Assembly: GCA_937949725.1 (NCBI GenBank)
Contig: CALECT010000024.1
Coordinates: forward strand, 1 to 47,574
Source of the DNA: an uncultured Pseudanabaenaceae cyanobacterium
GTDB lineage: Bacteria; Cyanobacteriota; Cyanobacteriia; PCC-9006; JAAUQQ01
Reading direction: 5' to 3'
Length of the DNA: 47,574 nucleotides
The notes beneath the pieces are model-generated. The model saw only the letters and a list, made by a program, of their open reading frames with translations. It was not told where the DNA came from and did not search any database. Made by a program: the position numbers and the translations under genes. Of the stretch, positions 9,627 through 17,615 are shown piece after piece; within the stretch, counting starts at the first letter, position 1, and each line of letters starts with the position of its first letter.

Positions 9627-9961
9627 AGTCCTGAATCCTCAAACAACGCGTACGCTTTTGCCTTGAAGCTTTCTATATGGAAAGTATGTCAGGAGCACGA
9701 TAGTTTGAATACATCTATGTTGGTACAGAACCTCTTACCCAACAGGAGGCAACGAACTACCCGATCTGGTTACATAATTCTTCTAGGACATCGGAACAAA
9801 TTTATTAGGCCAAATACCATAAAGATCTATCATTTAGAAAAGATTAGAAACAAGCTACAATAGCCTAGGAAAATCCTTAGATTTCCTATTTTCTGAGGAA
9901 AGATTTCTTGGGACAGCCAAATTATTGACTCCACGAATCAGAATCTTCTTCCACCAATCCA
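9627..9961. other. Divergent intergenic region
   Basis: This is the control region between the minus-strand dimerisation-domain gene and the plus-strand receiver-kinase gene. It is AT-rich towards its right half. A 66-codon plus-strand frame (9663-9863) has no family resemblance and no ribosome site and is not accepted. No specific operator was identified. Confidence 0.4.
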
Positions 9962-11194
9962 ATGAGAGAGAATATTTTAATCGTAGACGATCTTCCCAAC
10001 AATGTCCGGCTACTCTCACATACATTGAGCCAAGAAGGCTATGAGATTCGGGGGGCTATTAGCGGAAAAACGGCAATGATGGGTATTGCTGCAGACAAGC
10101 CAGATCTGATTTTATTAGACATTACAATGCCAGACATGGATGGGTTTGAAGTCTGTAAAGCATTAAAGAGCAACCCAGAAACTTCGGACATCCCTATCAT
10201 TTTTATTAGTGCTCTCGGTGAAGTCTTAGACAAAGTCAAAGCTTTTGAAGTGGGTGGTGCAGACTACATAACGAAACCTTTCAAACTTGGAGAAGTTCTG
10301 GCTCGTGTAAATCACCAATTAGAAATCAGTCGTTTAAGAACAAGGCTCAGTAGTCAGAACCAGCAACTACAGGAAACTCTAAGAAAGCTTAGAGAAACTC
10401 AAGATGAATTATTGCAATCGGAGAAAATGGCTGCACTCGGTAGCTTAGTGGCCGGAATTTCCCATGAAGTGAATACCCCTATGGGGGCTGCACTCATCGG
10501 TGCATCGACACTAGAGCAAGAGACTCAGAAAATCTCATTAAGTCTGGAAAGCAATGATCTCAAGCGGTCCACTTTAGAACAGTATTTAAAAGTTGCAACA
10601 GATTGCAGCCAAATTGTTTTTTCCAATCTACAACGAGCAGGAGAGCTACTCCAAAGCTTTAAAAAAATCTCCGTGGATCAAACGAATCTTCGCATTCGAA
10701 ATTTTGCGATTAAACCCTATATTCAAGATATTCTAGTTAGCCTCAAACCAACCTTGAATAGAGCTCCTCATAACATCAAGATTATAGGAAGCAATGATCT
10801 CACAATCAGTAGCTATCCCGGAGCCATTTCTCAAATCATCACTAATTTACTGCTCAATTCTCTCAACCATGCCTATTCGGATGGAGAACTAGGAAACATA
10901 ACGATCGCTGTAAACCAGCCTAGCCCGAATCAGATTACGCTTGAATATAAAGATGATGGCCAGGGAATTCCTGCCGCAAATCTAACTAAAATTTTCGAGC
11001 CTTTTTTTACAACGGCACGTCATCCCAATCAAGGAGATGGATTAGGGCTACACCTGGTTCATGACTTAGTCACTCAAAAACTCCAAGGCTCGATCACAGT
11101 TGAGAGCAGGCTGGGAGAAGGAAGTCTTTTCACCATTACGATGCCTAGCTTTGTGAAGCCGAATGACATGCTAGGTATCAGTACGAAGAAGTAG
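9962..11194 (+). CDS. Response regulator-histidine kinase fusion
   Basis: A cytosolic receiver plus kinase of a family common in cyanobacteria. The receiver (residues 1-125) has ILIVDD, phospho-acceptor Asp in LLDITMPDMDG and Lys in ITKPF. A coiled coil (about 125-160) runs into SEKMAALGSLVAGISHEVNTPMG, whose His (near residue 173) is the phospho-acceptor; this is the HisKA variant with an Asn-Thr-Pro box. The ATPase domain has N-box ITNLLLNSLNHAY, G1 DDGQGIP and G2 GDGLGLHLVHDL. All required residues are present. The start ATG at 9962 places the receiver at the very N-terminus, as in relatives. A NarL-type regulator gene follows 234 bp downstream on the same strand and is a plausible phosphorylation partner. 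Confidence 0.92.
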   Translation: MRENILIVDDLPNNVRLLSHTLSQEGYEIRGAISGKTAMMGIAADKPDLILLDITMPDMDGFEVCKALKSNPETSDIPIIFISALGEVLDKVKAFEVGGADYITKPFKLGEVLARVNHQLEISRLRTRLSSQNQQLQETLRKLRETQDELLQSEKMAALGSLVAGISHEVNTPMGAALIGASTLEQETQKISLSLESNDLKRSTLEQYLKVATDCSQIVFSNLQRAGELLQSFKKISVDQTNLRIRNFAIKPYIQDILVSLKPTLNRAPHNIKIIGSNDLTISSYPGAISQIITNLLLNSLNHAYSDGELGNITIAVNQPSPNQITLEYKDDGQGIPAANLTKIFEPFFTTARHPNQGDGLGLHLVHDLVTQKLQGSITVESRLGEGSLFTITMPSFVKPNDMLGISTKK

Positions 11195-11428
11195 CTGAAT
11201 AGAGCCCTAAAATCTCTAGAATATCCCGAACAGCAGAGAAAGAAGCTCGCCACAGCAAAGATATCCGCTTAAAGCCATTGTTGAAAAGATAGAGATAGAT
11301 CGCATCTTCTTGCAGATGTAAGGTACAGAACCTCCTAGGACAAACACTTTAAATCAGACCGATGAGCAGCCCTGGAAGACTACGAAGCGTATGATAGAGA
11401 TTGCGCTCCCAAGATAATATCCCTATAG

Positions 11429-12085
11429 ATGAGTGAGCCAATTCAACTGCCAGCCTGGAAAGTCCTCATCATAGAGGATGACCCTTTAGTTCAACTGGGC
11501 CTTGAACAAGCGCTACTTTATACATCACCGTTGCAGGTCATTGGTATCCGTGATGATGGCTATCTCGGCGTTGAAGCTGCCCTAAGTAAACGACCGGACC
11601 TCATCCTGATGGATATCGGTTTACCCGGCTTAGATGGCATTGAGGCAACCCAGCGCATTAAAGCTCAATGGCCAGACGCAAAGATTATTATGCTCACCTC
11701 CCACACCTCAGAGACAGAGGTTTTAGCCGCTTTAGCCAGTGGAGCAGAAGCCTATTGTGTGAAGGGTAATGGCGTTGAATTATTACTGACGGCGATCGCA
11801 GCAGTCTCCAATGGAGGCCTATACTTTGACCCCCAGGTCGCCGAAATTGTCATGCAGCAATTTCAAGTGCCCGTAGCAACCACTCCGATAATGGCGGACC
11901 TCTCGGCTCGAGAGTCAGAAGTCCTTCAGCTTCTGGTGGAAGGGATGAGTAATCCTGAAATTGCTCGTCAGCTGTTTATCAGCCCCAATACAGTTAAGGC
12001 CCACGTCAGGGGTTTGATGAATAAGCTTGCAGTCAGCGATCGCGTCCAGGTAGCCGTTAAGGCACTGCGCACTGGGCTAGTTTAG
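11429..12085 (+). CDS. NarL/LuxR-family response regulator
   Basis: A two-domain transcription factor. The receiver (about residues 10-125) has IIEDDP, phospho-acceptor Asp in LILMDIGLPGLDG, Thr/Ser in MLTSH and Lys in CVKGN. A linker leads to a GerE-type helix-turn-helix (about 153-215) with LSARESEVLQLLVEG and NPEIARQLFISPNTVKAHV, the classic DNA-recognition segment. Length (218 residues) is normal for the family. It should activate or repress promoters when phosphorylated; the targets are unknown. It lies between the receiver-kinase gene at 9962-11194 and a convergent ATPase-domain gene, so its phosphodonor is probably encoded in this block. Confidence 0.93.
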   Translation: MSEPIQLPAWKVLIIEDDPLVQLGLEQALLYTSPLQVIGIRDDGYLGVEAALSKRPDLILMDIGLPGLDGIEATQRIKAQWPDAKIIMLTSHTSETEVLAALASGAEAYCVKGNGVELLLTAIAAVSNGGLYFDPQVAEIVMQQFQVPVATTPIMADLSARESEVLQLLVEGMSNPEIARQLFISPNTVKAHVRGLMNKLAVSDRVQVAVKALRTGLV

Positions 12086-12170
12086 GCCCACGTTGTCTGC
12101 CTGCAAGGACATTGATCATCATGCTTATACATCCAAATACTCGCTTAGCTTATTGACTGGCACATCATGA

Positions 12171-13100
12171 TTATGCGGCTGAAGCTGGCGATTGTATTTC
12201 AGCTTCGTGGAGGGGAATTGAAATCATTATTTCAGTACCTTTTCCCAATTTACTTTTAAGCAAGATTGTTCCTCTGGCATCGCTGACCAGCTTCTTCACA
12301 ATGGCAAGACCCAATCCATACCCCTCAATACCATCAGCACTGGGACAACGATAGAATGATTTAAAGATATTAAGTTTGTCTCGGTCAGGAATTCCAGGAC
12401 CATAGTCTCTCACAGAAATCTGAACTTGCTGCTCAGATCGGAAAATCTGACATTCCACAGGCTTAGTTGCATGGGAGAATTTCAGAGCATTGTCCAAAAT
12501 CTCATCCAGAATCATCTTTAGAATAGAAGGATCAAAATGTTCCTTTCTTCTGGGATTTTTCTTAGCACGAGTCTTCCTAGCCAACGATGCAGGGCTATGT
12601 TTTGGTCCTTCAACGGAGCTGAGCCCAAACTTTTCCAGCTCAAGCAACATTGGATTCAAGTCGAACATTCGCTCTCGCCAAAGTTGAGCATGCTTTAGTT
12701 GTTTGTTCAACCCAAAAACCTCTGTACAAATTGTACTGTAGTGCTTCCTGCGAGTTTCAGGCTTAATATGATTGCCATGCACATCTAACATCCAGGCAGC
12801 ACCTCGTAAGATACTCATCGATTCCTGTACTCGACGGGAGAGACTCGCAACAAATTGCGTTTGATGGGCACAACGCTGTTGCTCCTGGTTCAATTCTTCT
12901 ACAAGCGTCTTACTCACTTTCCACAAATCTGAGATCTGAGTCAACAAGGTCTTCAAATCATGATTTATCTCATTCACATTTCTCGTATCCTGCGTTATTA
13001 ATCGCTGAATCAGTGGCTCAATAGACATATGAATTGACAATGCATTGCATTGGAGCTTCCCTAAGAGCTTCAGCATGACTGTTCGCACTGGAAGCTGCAT
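12171..13100 (-). CDS. HATPase protein with degenerate histidine-kinase H-box
   Basis: A 309-residue kinase-like protein. The N-terminal half resembles a dimerisation domain, but the expected phospho-acceptor is Arg89 in SRRVQESM. The C-terminal half is a complete ATP-binding domain with N-box DEILDNALKFS, G1 DYGPGIPD and G2 GYGLGLAIVKKL. A Lys/Arg-rich linker (about 170-185) joins them. It has no sensor domain or membrane segment. Its N-terminal half aligns without gaps to the 134-residue protein at 9222-9626, which keeps the His but has no ATPase. It might phosphorylate that paralogue in trans, or act as a pseudokinase. The start at 13100 is uncertain; Met9 and Met25 are also possible. It is convergent with the NarL regulator gene. 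Confidence 0.82.
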   Translation of the reverse strand: MQLPVRTVMLKLLGKLQCNALSIHMSIEPLIQRLITQDTRNVNEINHDLKTLLTQISDLWKVSKTLVEELNQEQQRCAHQTQFVASLSRRVQESMSILRGAAWMLDVHGNHIKPETRRKHYSTICTEVFGLNKQLKHAQLWRERMFDLNPMLLELEKFGLSSVEGPKHSPASLARKTRAKKNPRRKEHFDPSILKMILDEILDNALKFSHATKPVECQIFRSEQQVQISVRDYGPGIPDRDKLNIFKSFYRCPSADGIEGYGLGLAIVKKLVSDARGTILLKSKLGKGTEIMISIPLHEAEIQSPASAA

Positions 13101-13706
13101 ACATACGACTTGGCATAGATTTTATTCTCCAATTGGAGTAAGCCACACTCACCCGATTGGGTAACCAGAACTAACGAAAGCTTCAATCTTTTCTCTCGCA
13201 GCATTGCCAGCTAAAACTTGTCAATTCAGTTGCCTAGTTAGAAAGCTTTCATGACTGCCATATCTCAAGAACGAGCCCAGCAGAATAACTGATGAAAATG
13301 GAGCAGCAGAACGAACCGGCAGCTAACCCTCAACTTCATTAATCACAGCAGAAGACTTCCTCGGCCCCAAACTCAGCCGCCTCAGCAGAGCCCAAATCAA
13401 CCTGAGTTAGACAGCTCGAAAAAGCACTTGCGAAGCAAGCAAGCTAGGAATAAATTCCCACCAGCGAGGGCTGTTCAGTCCGTTTTAACGGACTTGAGCT
13501 TAAGCCGTCGACTTTAGCTCACGGCGGCAGAGTCAAGCAAGCCCTAAATTTGTCGAACTCAGGTCAAATCAGCAATGAGATTGAGAACCGTTACTTCCAC
13601 CAGTCACTGACCCTCCAGATCGATGGTTGGCCTTGATCAATCAACCCACACTGCCAATTACCAACAAGCAGCAATCAGCGCATTAGAGAGCTCTACTGGC
13701 ACGGGC
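13101..13706. other. Intergenic region with no gene
   Basis: This holds the promoter side of the minus-strand ATPase gene and the downstream end of glpD. Apart from the three-hairpin repeat listed separately, no coding frame or clear terminator is visible. Confidence 0.5.
13447..13525. repeat. Three-hairpin interspersed repeat (MITE/IS200-end-like)
   Basis: Three palindromes follow one another: GGAAT-aa-ATTCC (13447-13458), AGTCCGTTTTAACGGACT (13477-13494) and GCCGT...ACGGC (13504-13525). This layout matches small interspersed palindromic elements common in cyanobacteria, often seen as relics of IS200/IS605-type ends (general knowledge). No transposase frame is nearby. Confidence 0.55.
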
Positions 13707-15416
13707 TTAGGCCAAGGCAGATTCGGGTTGCTGGAGCTGATAGTCCGGTAGGGCATGGTTTTCAACGTAGCCGTGGTAATTCTGAAGCTGGCGATCGCAC
13801 TCCGCTTCGCTCCAGCCACAATGCTGTTGCAGGGTCTCCACCATGGTGGCTAAGGCATCGCGGCCATAGTTGGCGCGGTGAGCCGTGAGCAGTCGCCGGA
13901 AACCAATATCAACGAGGGTCTGGGCAAGCTCCGTCTGGACCGCATAGACCACCTGAGCCCGAATGTCGGGCAGTTCGGCTTGCAAGGGTTGCGCCAGTTC
14001 GGGAGCATCGTCGGTGAGTTTGAGGACGTCCCAAGCACGCATACCGTAGGTGTTGAACAGATGTTGCAGGGTGGCGAGGGGGAGGGGCTCAGCTCGATCA
14101 GGGCTGCGGTATTGGGCCACGGCTTGGGTCAGAGCTGCGGGAGTTAGGCCATTCGCACCGGGGAGAGGGCGATCGCCGGTAGTACAAGCTGGTGAAGGCC
14201 GATTCAGCTTGCGGTAAGCGGCATCAGTCAGCTCTTCCCCCACTTGGCGATAGGTGGTGAGTTTGCCACCCACGAGGGACAGCAAGTTGGCAATGGCACC
14301 CGCATCGGCCTGGATATGGTCCACAACGATATGGCTGCGGGTGATACTGCTCGTCTTTTTCCCTTCGGCGTAGGGTAAGGGTCGCATGCCCGCATAGGTA
14401 AAGCGCACGTCTTGGCGACGGAGCTGGGCCTGGGGCAAGACGCGGTTGGTTTCGGCCAAGAGGTAGTCGATCTCCTCATCGCTGGCTTTGAGGTCACCGG
14501 GGTCTTGAGTAGTGCGCAGGTCCGTGGTGCCAATCAGGTATTTGCCCAGCCAGGGGATGATGAAATAGGGCCGTCCGTCGGTTTCGGCCTCGACGTAGAG
14601 GGCTCCATCGGTGGGAGCTCCGGGGAAGGGATCCACAATGATGTGACTGCCTTTGGTACCGCCGATCCAGCGTCGGGGGCTGAGAGGTTTGGCTTGGCCG
14701 TTTTGCCAGCCCCGCTCCAGAACTTTATCCACCCAAGGGCCTGCGGTGTTGATGAGAACCGCATTGCGGCTGTCTAGCTCGACCGTTTCGCCAGTGCGAA
14801 GATTTTCCAGGGTAATGCTTTCAACTAGGCTCCCTTGGTTGGGCTGAGTCAGGCGGGTGGCAGCGGTGTAATTGAGAACGGTTGCTCCAGCAGCTTGGGC
14901 GCTGAGAACGTTTTCCAGGCAGAGTTGCTCGGCGTGGGCGGCTTGGGCATCGAAGTATTGGGCCGCGCCGGAGAGGCGATCGCGCTTCACTCCCCGGTAA
15001 AGCTGCCCGAAAGGCGCGGGCTTCAACATGCGGTGTCCCGGTACCGTACGGTCAAAGCTAAGAACGTCGTAGAGCAGCATCCCCAGCTGGACAAGCTGAG
15101 GCCCACGCTTATTGCCCCGATAAATCGGGATCGTCATTTGCAGCGGCTGGACAAGGTGAGAAGCGTTGCGCAGCAGCAGCTCCCGCTCCCGCAGGGACTC
15201 CCGCACCAGGCCAAATTCAAAATATTCGAGATAGCGCAGGCCCCCATGGATTAAGCGGGAGGACCAGCCCACAGCTCCACCAAAATCCCCTTGATCAATG
15301 AGCAGGGTTTTGAGCCCTCGAAGGGCAGCGTCACGAGCGGTGGCTGCGCCATTAATACCGCCACCAATGACGATGAGATCAAATTGCTGGCTGCGAAGCT
15401 GGGAGAGGGTTGCCAT
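13707..15416 (-). CDS. glpD: FAD-dependent glycerol-3-phosphate dehydrogenase
   Basis: Oxidises glycerol 3-phosphate to dihydroxyacetone phosphate and passes electrons to the quinone pool; peripheral membrane flavoprotein. The N-terminus has the FAD-binding motif VIGGGINGAATARDAALRG (about residues 16-34), followed by the DAO/GlpD signature GWSSRLIHGGLRYLEYFEFG. The Rossmann/substrate segments GPWVDKVL, GTKGSHI and TDLRTTQDPGD, and the C-terminal GlpD domain (about 400-540), are also present. Length 569 is normal. The ATG at 15416 puts the FAD motif at the usual distance. It lies just beyond the ggpS terminator on the same strand, so it probably has its own promoter in 15417-15530. Next to the GG genes it would channel glycerol 3-phosphate released from GG turnover into central metabolism, or control the pool used by GgpS. 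Confidence 0.95.
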   Translation of the reverse strand: MATLSQLRSQQFDLIVIGGGINGAATARDAALRGLKTLLIDQGDFGGAVGWSSRLIHGGLRYLEYFEFGLVRESLRERELLLRNASHLVQPLQMTIPIYRGNKRGPQLVQLGMLLYDVLSFDRTVPGHRMLKPAPFGQLYRGVKRDRLSGAAQYFDAQAAHAEQLCLENVLSAQAAGATVLNYTAATRLTQPNQGSLVESITLENLRTGETVELDSRNAVLINTAGPWVDKVLERGWQNGQAKPLSPRRWIGGTKGSHIIVDPFPGAPTDGALYVEAETDGRPYFIIPWLGKYLIGTTDLRTTQDPGDLKASDEEIDYLLAETNRVLPQAQLRRQDVRFTYAGMRPLPYAEGKKTSSITRSHIVVDHIQADAGAIANLLSLVGGKLTTYRQVGEELTDAAYRKLNRPSPACTTGDRPLPGANGLTPAALTQAVAQYRSPDRAEPLPLATLQHLFNTYGMRAWDVLKLTDDAPELAQPLQAELPDIRAQVVYAVQTELAQTLVDIGFRRLLTAHRANYGRDALATMVETLQQHCGWSEAECDRQLQNYHGYVENHALPDYQLQQPESALA

Positions 15417-15529
15417 GGAGGCCGCAATGATGGGTCAAATAAATTACTTGTCCCATGGTGGAGGATGGGGAATGGGAATGGGGGATGCGTAATTAGGTTG
15501 TAAAGTCTCGTAATTAATGTCCCCAAAAG

Positions 15530-15572
15530 CACAACAAACAAAAGCCCCTCAACGATGCTCGTCGAGGGGCTC
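15530..15572 (-). terminator. Rho-independent terminator of ggpS
   Basis: On the minus strand AGCCCCTC (complement of 15564-15571) pairs with GAGGGGCT (complement of 15543-15550), with a further ACG/CGT inner pairing. It is followed by TTTTGTTTGTTG. It starts about 20 bases past the ggpS stop codon and separates ggpS from glpD. Confidence 0.85.
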
Positions 15573-15591
15573 AAAAGACAGAAGATTTAGG

Positions 15592-17058
15592 CTAATCAGC
15601 TGCGCCTAGCAGCTCCTTGGCCCAGCGGTCGACGTCGTAGGCTTTGATCGACTCATACATCCGCTCCATGCGCTGCTTTTGCTCTTCGAGGGGCATAGCT
15701 AGCGCTTCGTCAATGGACTCATCCATCTTTCGATCTGCATAGGGATTAGTGAGAACGGCATCGGGCAGTTCCACAGCTGCACCGGCAAATTCGGAGAAAA
15801 CTAATACCCCGTCTTTGCCACCCTTTGCCACCACAAATTCCTTGGCCACCAGGTTGAGGCCGTCGCGTAGAGGCGTTACCCAGGCGATGTCCGCAGCCGC
15901 ATAGAGCGCCAAGATTTCGGCTTGGGGAAGGGGCGAGGTAAAGAGCTGCACAGGCGTCCAGCCCAGGTTCGCAAAGCGACCGTTGATTTTGCCGACGAGT
16001 TGTTCGATTTCCTCTTGGGCATCCCGGTAGATGCGCATCCCTTCGGCAGCTTTAGCGAGGGCGACGATGAAGGTGAGCTTGTTGACCAGTTCGGGACGAC
16101 GCTCCAGCAGGCGCTCGTAGCAGAGCAGCATTTCCTTGGTGCCCTTCACGTAGTCAACGCGACCAGCAGAGACAATGAGCTGGCGATCGCCCGCCAGTTC
16201 CTCACGCATTTCTGCGACCCGTTTTTGAACCTCAGGCCGTTCGACAATTTCTCGCAGGCCTTCAGGGTTGGTACCTACAGGGAAGGCACCGAGGTTCACA
16301 AGCTGATCTTTATAACGCACCTGAGACGTCATTTCTGGCGCAGTGAGGGCTGAGCCTCGGGGGGTGAATTCCTTGTCGACTGGCTCGCGCTTGACGATTT
16401 CGATTTCGCGGAAGCCCTGGGCGATCGCCACAAAGTTTTCCACATAGCGAGGAATGTGGAAGCCCACCACGTCACAGCAGAGCAGGCTATCGACGATTTC
16501 TTCTCGCCAAGGCAACACGTTGAAGGCATCGGGGCCAGGAAACGGTGTGTGGTGGAAGAAGACAATCTTAGCGTTGGGGCGCTTCTGGCGAATGAAGTAG
16601 GGCGTTAGCCAGAGGTTGTAATCGTGAATCCAAATCAACGCATCGTCAGCGGCATCTTCACAGGCCGCATCGGCAAACATGCGATTGATTTCCTTGAAGT
16701 TGTCCCAGTCCGAAGACTCATAGGTAAACTGCCAAGGAAAGGAATGGAGAATCGGCCAGAAGGCTTCCTTTGAGGTGATGAAGTAGAAATTCTTGACCTG
16801 ATCTGCCGTGAGCGGGATGCGGCGGACGGTGCCGTTTTCATTGCCCTCGAAGCTCATGCGCTCCTGAAAGCTATCCTTATTCTTGGCATTTACCTGCTTC
16901 CAGGCGATCCATGTGCTCTGTTCTGCACTGGCAAAAACGCTCTTAATCGTTGGCAAAATGCCGTTCGGGCTCTTTTTTTCCCGATAAACGGTTTTACCGT
17001 TTTCGACGACTTCGTCGTAGGGTTCGCGGTGGTAGAGAATGACCAAGGATGACTTCAC
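15592..17058 (-). CDS. ggpS: Glucosylglycerol-phosphate synthase
   Basis: Transfers glucose from ADP-glucose to glycerol 3-phosphate, giving glucosylglycerol phosphate, the first step of salt-induced GG synthesis; cytosolic. It is a GT20 (trehalose-6-phosphate-synthase fold) protein of 488 residues. The N-terminus [15 protein letters not shown] and the segments [23 protein letters not shown] and [13 protein letters not shown] match my recollection of Synechocystis GgpS closely. The neighbours glpD, glpK, gghA and stpA support GgpS over trehalose or sucrose synthesis. The start is a GTG at 17058 with AGGAGAG about 13 bases upstream, and it gives the same N-terminus as known GgpS. A strong terminator follows. 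It is transcribed divergently from gghA, so a salt-responsive control region lies at 17059-17615. A short frame ends seven bases upstream (see findings). Confidence 0.96.
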   Translation of the reverse strand: MKSSLVILYHREPYDEVVENGKTVYREKKSPNGILPTIKSVFASAEQSTWIAWKQVNAKNKDSFQERMSFEGNENGTVRRIPLTADQVKNFYFITSKEAFWPILHSFPWQFTYESSDWDNFKEINRMFADAACEDAADDALIWIHDYNLWLTPYFIRQKRPNAKIVFFHHTPFPGPDAFNVLPWREEIVDSLLCCDVVGFHIPRYVENFVAIAQGFREIEIVKREPVDKEFTPRGSALTAPEMTSQVRYKDQLVNLGAFPVGTNPEGLREIVERPEVQKRVAEMREELAGDRQLIVSAGRVDYVKGTKEMLLCYERLLERRPELVNKLTFIVALAKAAEGMRIYRDAQEEIEQLVGKINGRFANLGWTPVQLFTSPLPQAEILALYAAADIAWVTPLRDGLNLVAKEFVVAKGGKDGVLVFSEFAGAAVELPDAVLTNPYADRKMDESIDEALAMPLEEQKQRMERMYESIKAYDVDRWAKELLGAAD

Positions 17059-17615
17059 GGCGTTCTAAGAAAACTCTCCTGATTGCGACAAGCGACTTGA
17101 CTGAAAACAGATACACAATACTGAGTCCAGAGCCAAGACGCACAAACTGAGCGATTTGCTAATCCAGCAGAATCGCTTTAGAACTCGATAAGGCACGTAT
17201 GGAAAGACTTGCTGGTTACAGGCTAGTGACTTCCTGCAACGCTTCAAGCCTGGAGCTCCGCGCTTATAGCCTAAAACGAATCGGCCTGAAACCCCAGAGG
17301 TTGTAACAATATATGTACTGACGGCTGTAACAATCCATTCCAGCTATTTTTTTGACCGAACGGTGAGTTTGAGGTGAATTGCGGGGCTCCATCTAGCTGG
17401 GGGTGAAACAGGAGCCATACTGAGCATCTATCTCCCCTTGCTTTACGAGTCATTGAGCATTTCGTGATCGTGCCATTACCTAGAGGAGCTTCGGTTTACA
17501 GTGTAGGGCGGCACCCTTTCACGCTTGCTCGAAAAGAGGTTGTGAAAGAAGCCTGGACGCGAATCTATGGACTAGCGCATCCGGGTTGTTCCGCTTGAGC
17601 CCTAGGACAGCCGCC
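17059..17615. promoter_or_regulatory. ggpS/gghA divergent control region
   Basis: About 560 bp between the starts of the GG synthesis gene and the GG hydrolase gene. A 9-base direct repeat (TGTAACAAT on plus; ATTGTTACA on the ggpS strand) occurs at 17302-17310 and 17326-17334, 24 bases apart. An inverted repeat CTTTCAC...GTGAAAG sits at 17516-17522 and 17542-17548, closer to gghA. In Synechocystis ggpS is induced by salt and repressed by a small protein, GgpR (general knowledge); whether these repeats are operators is inference. Confidence 0.5.
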
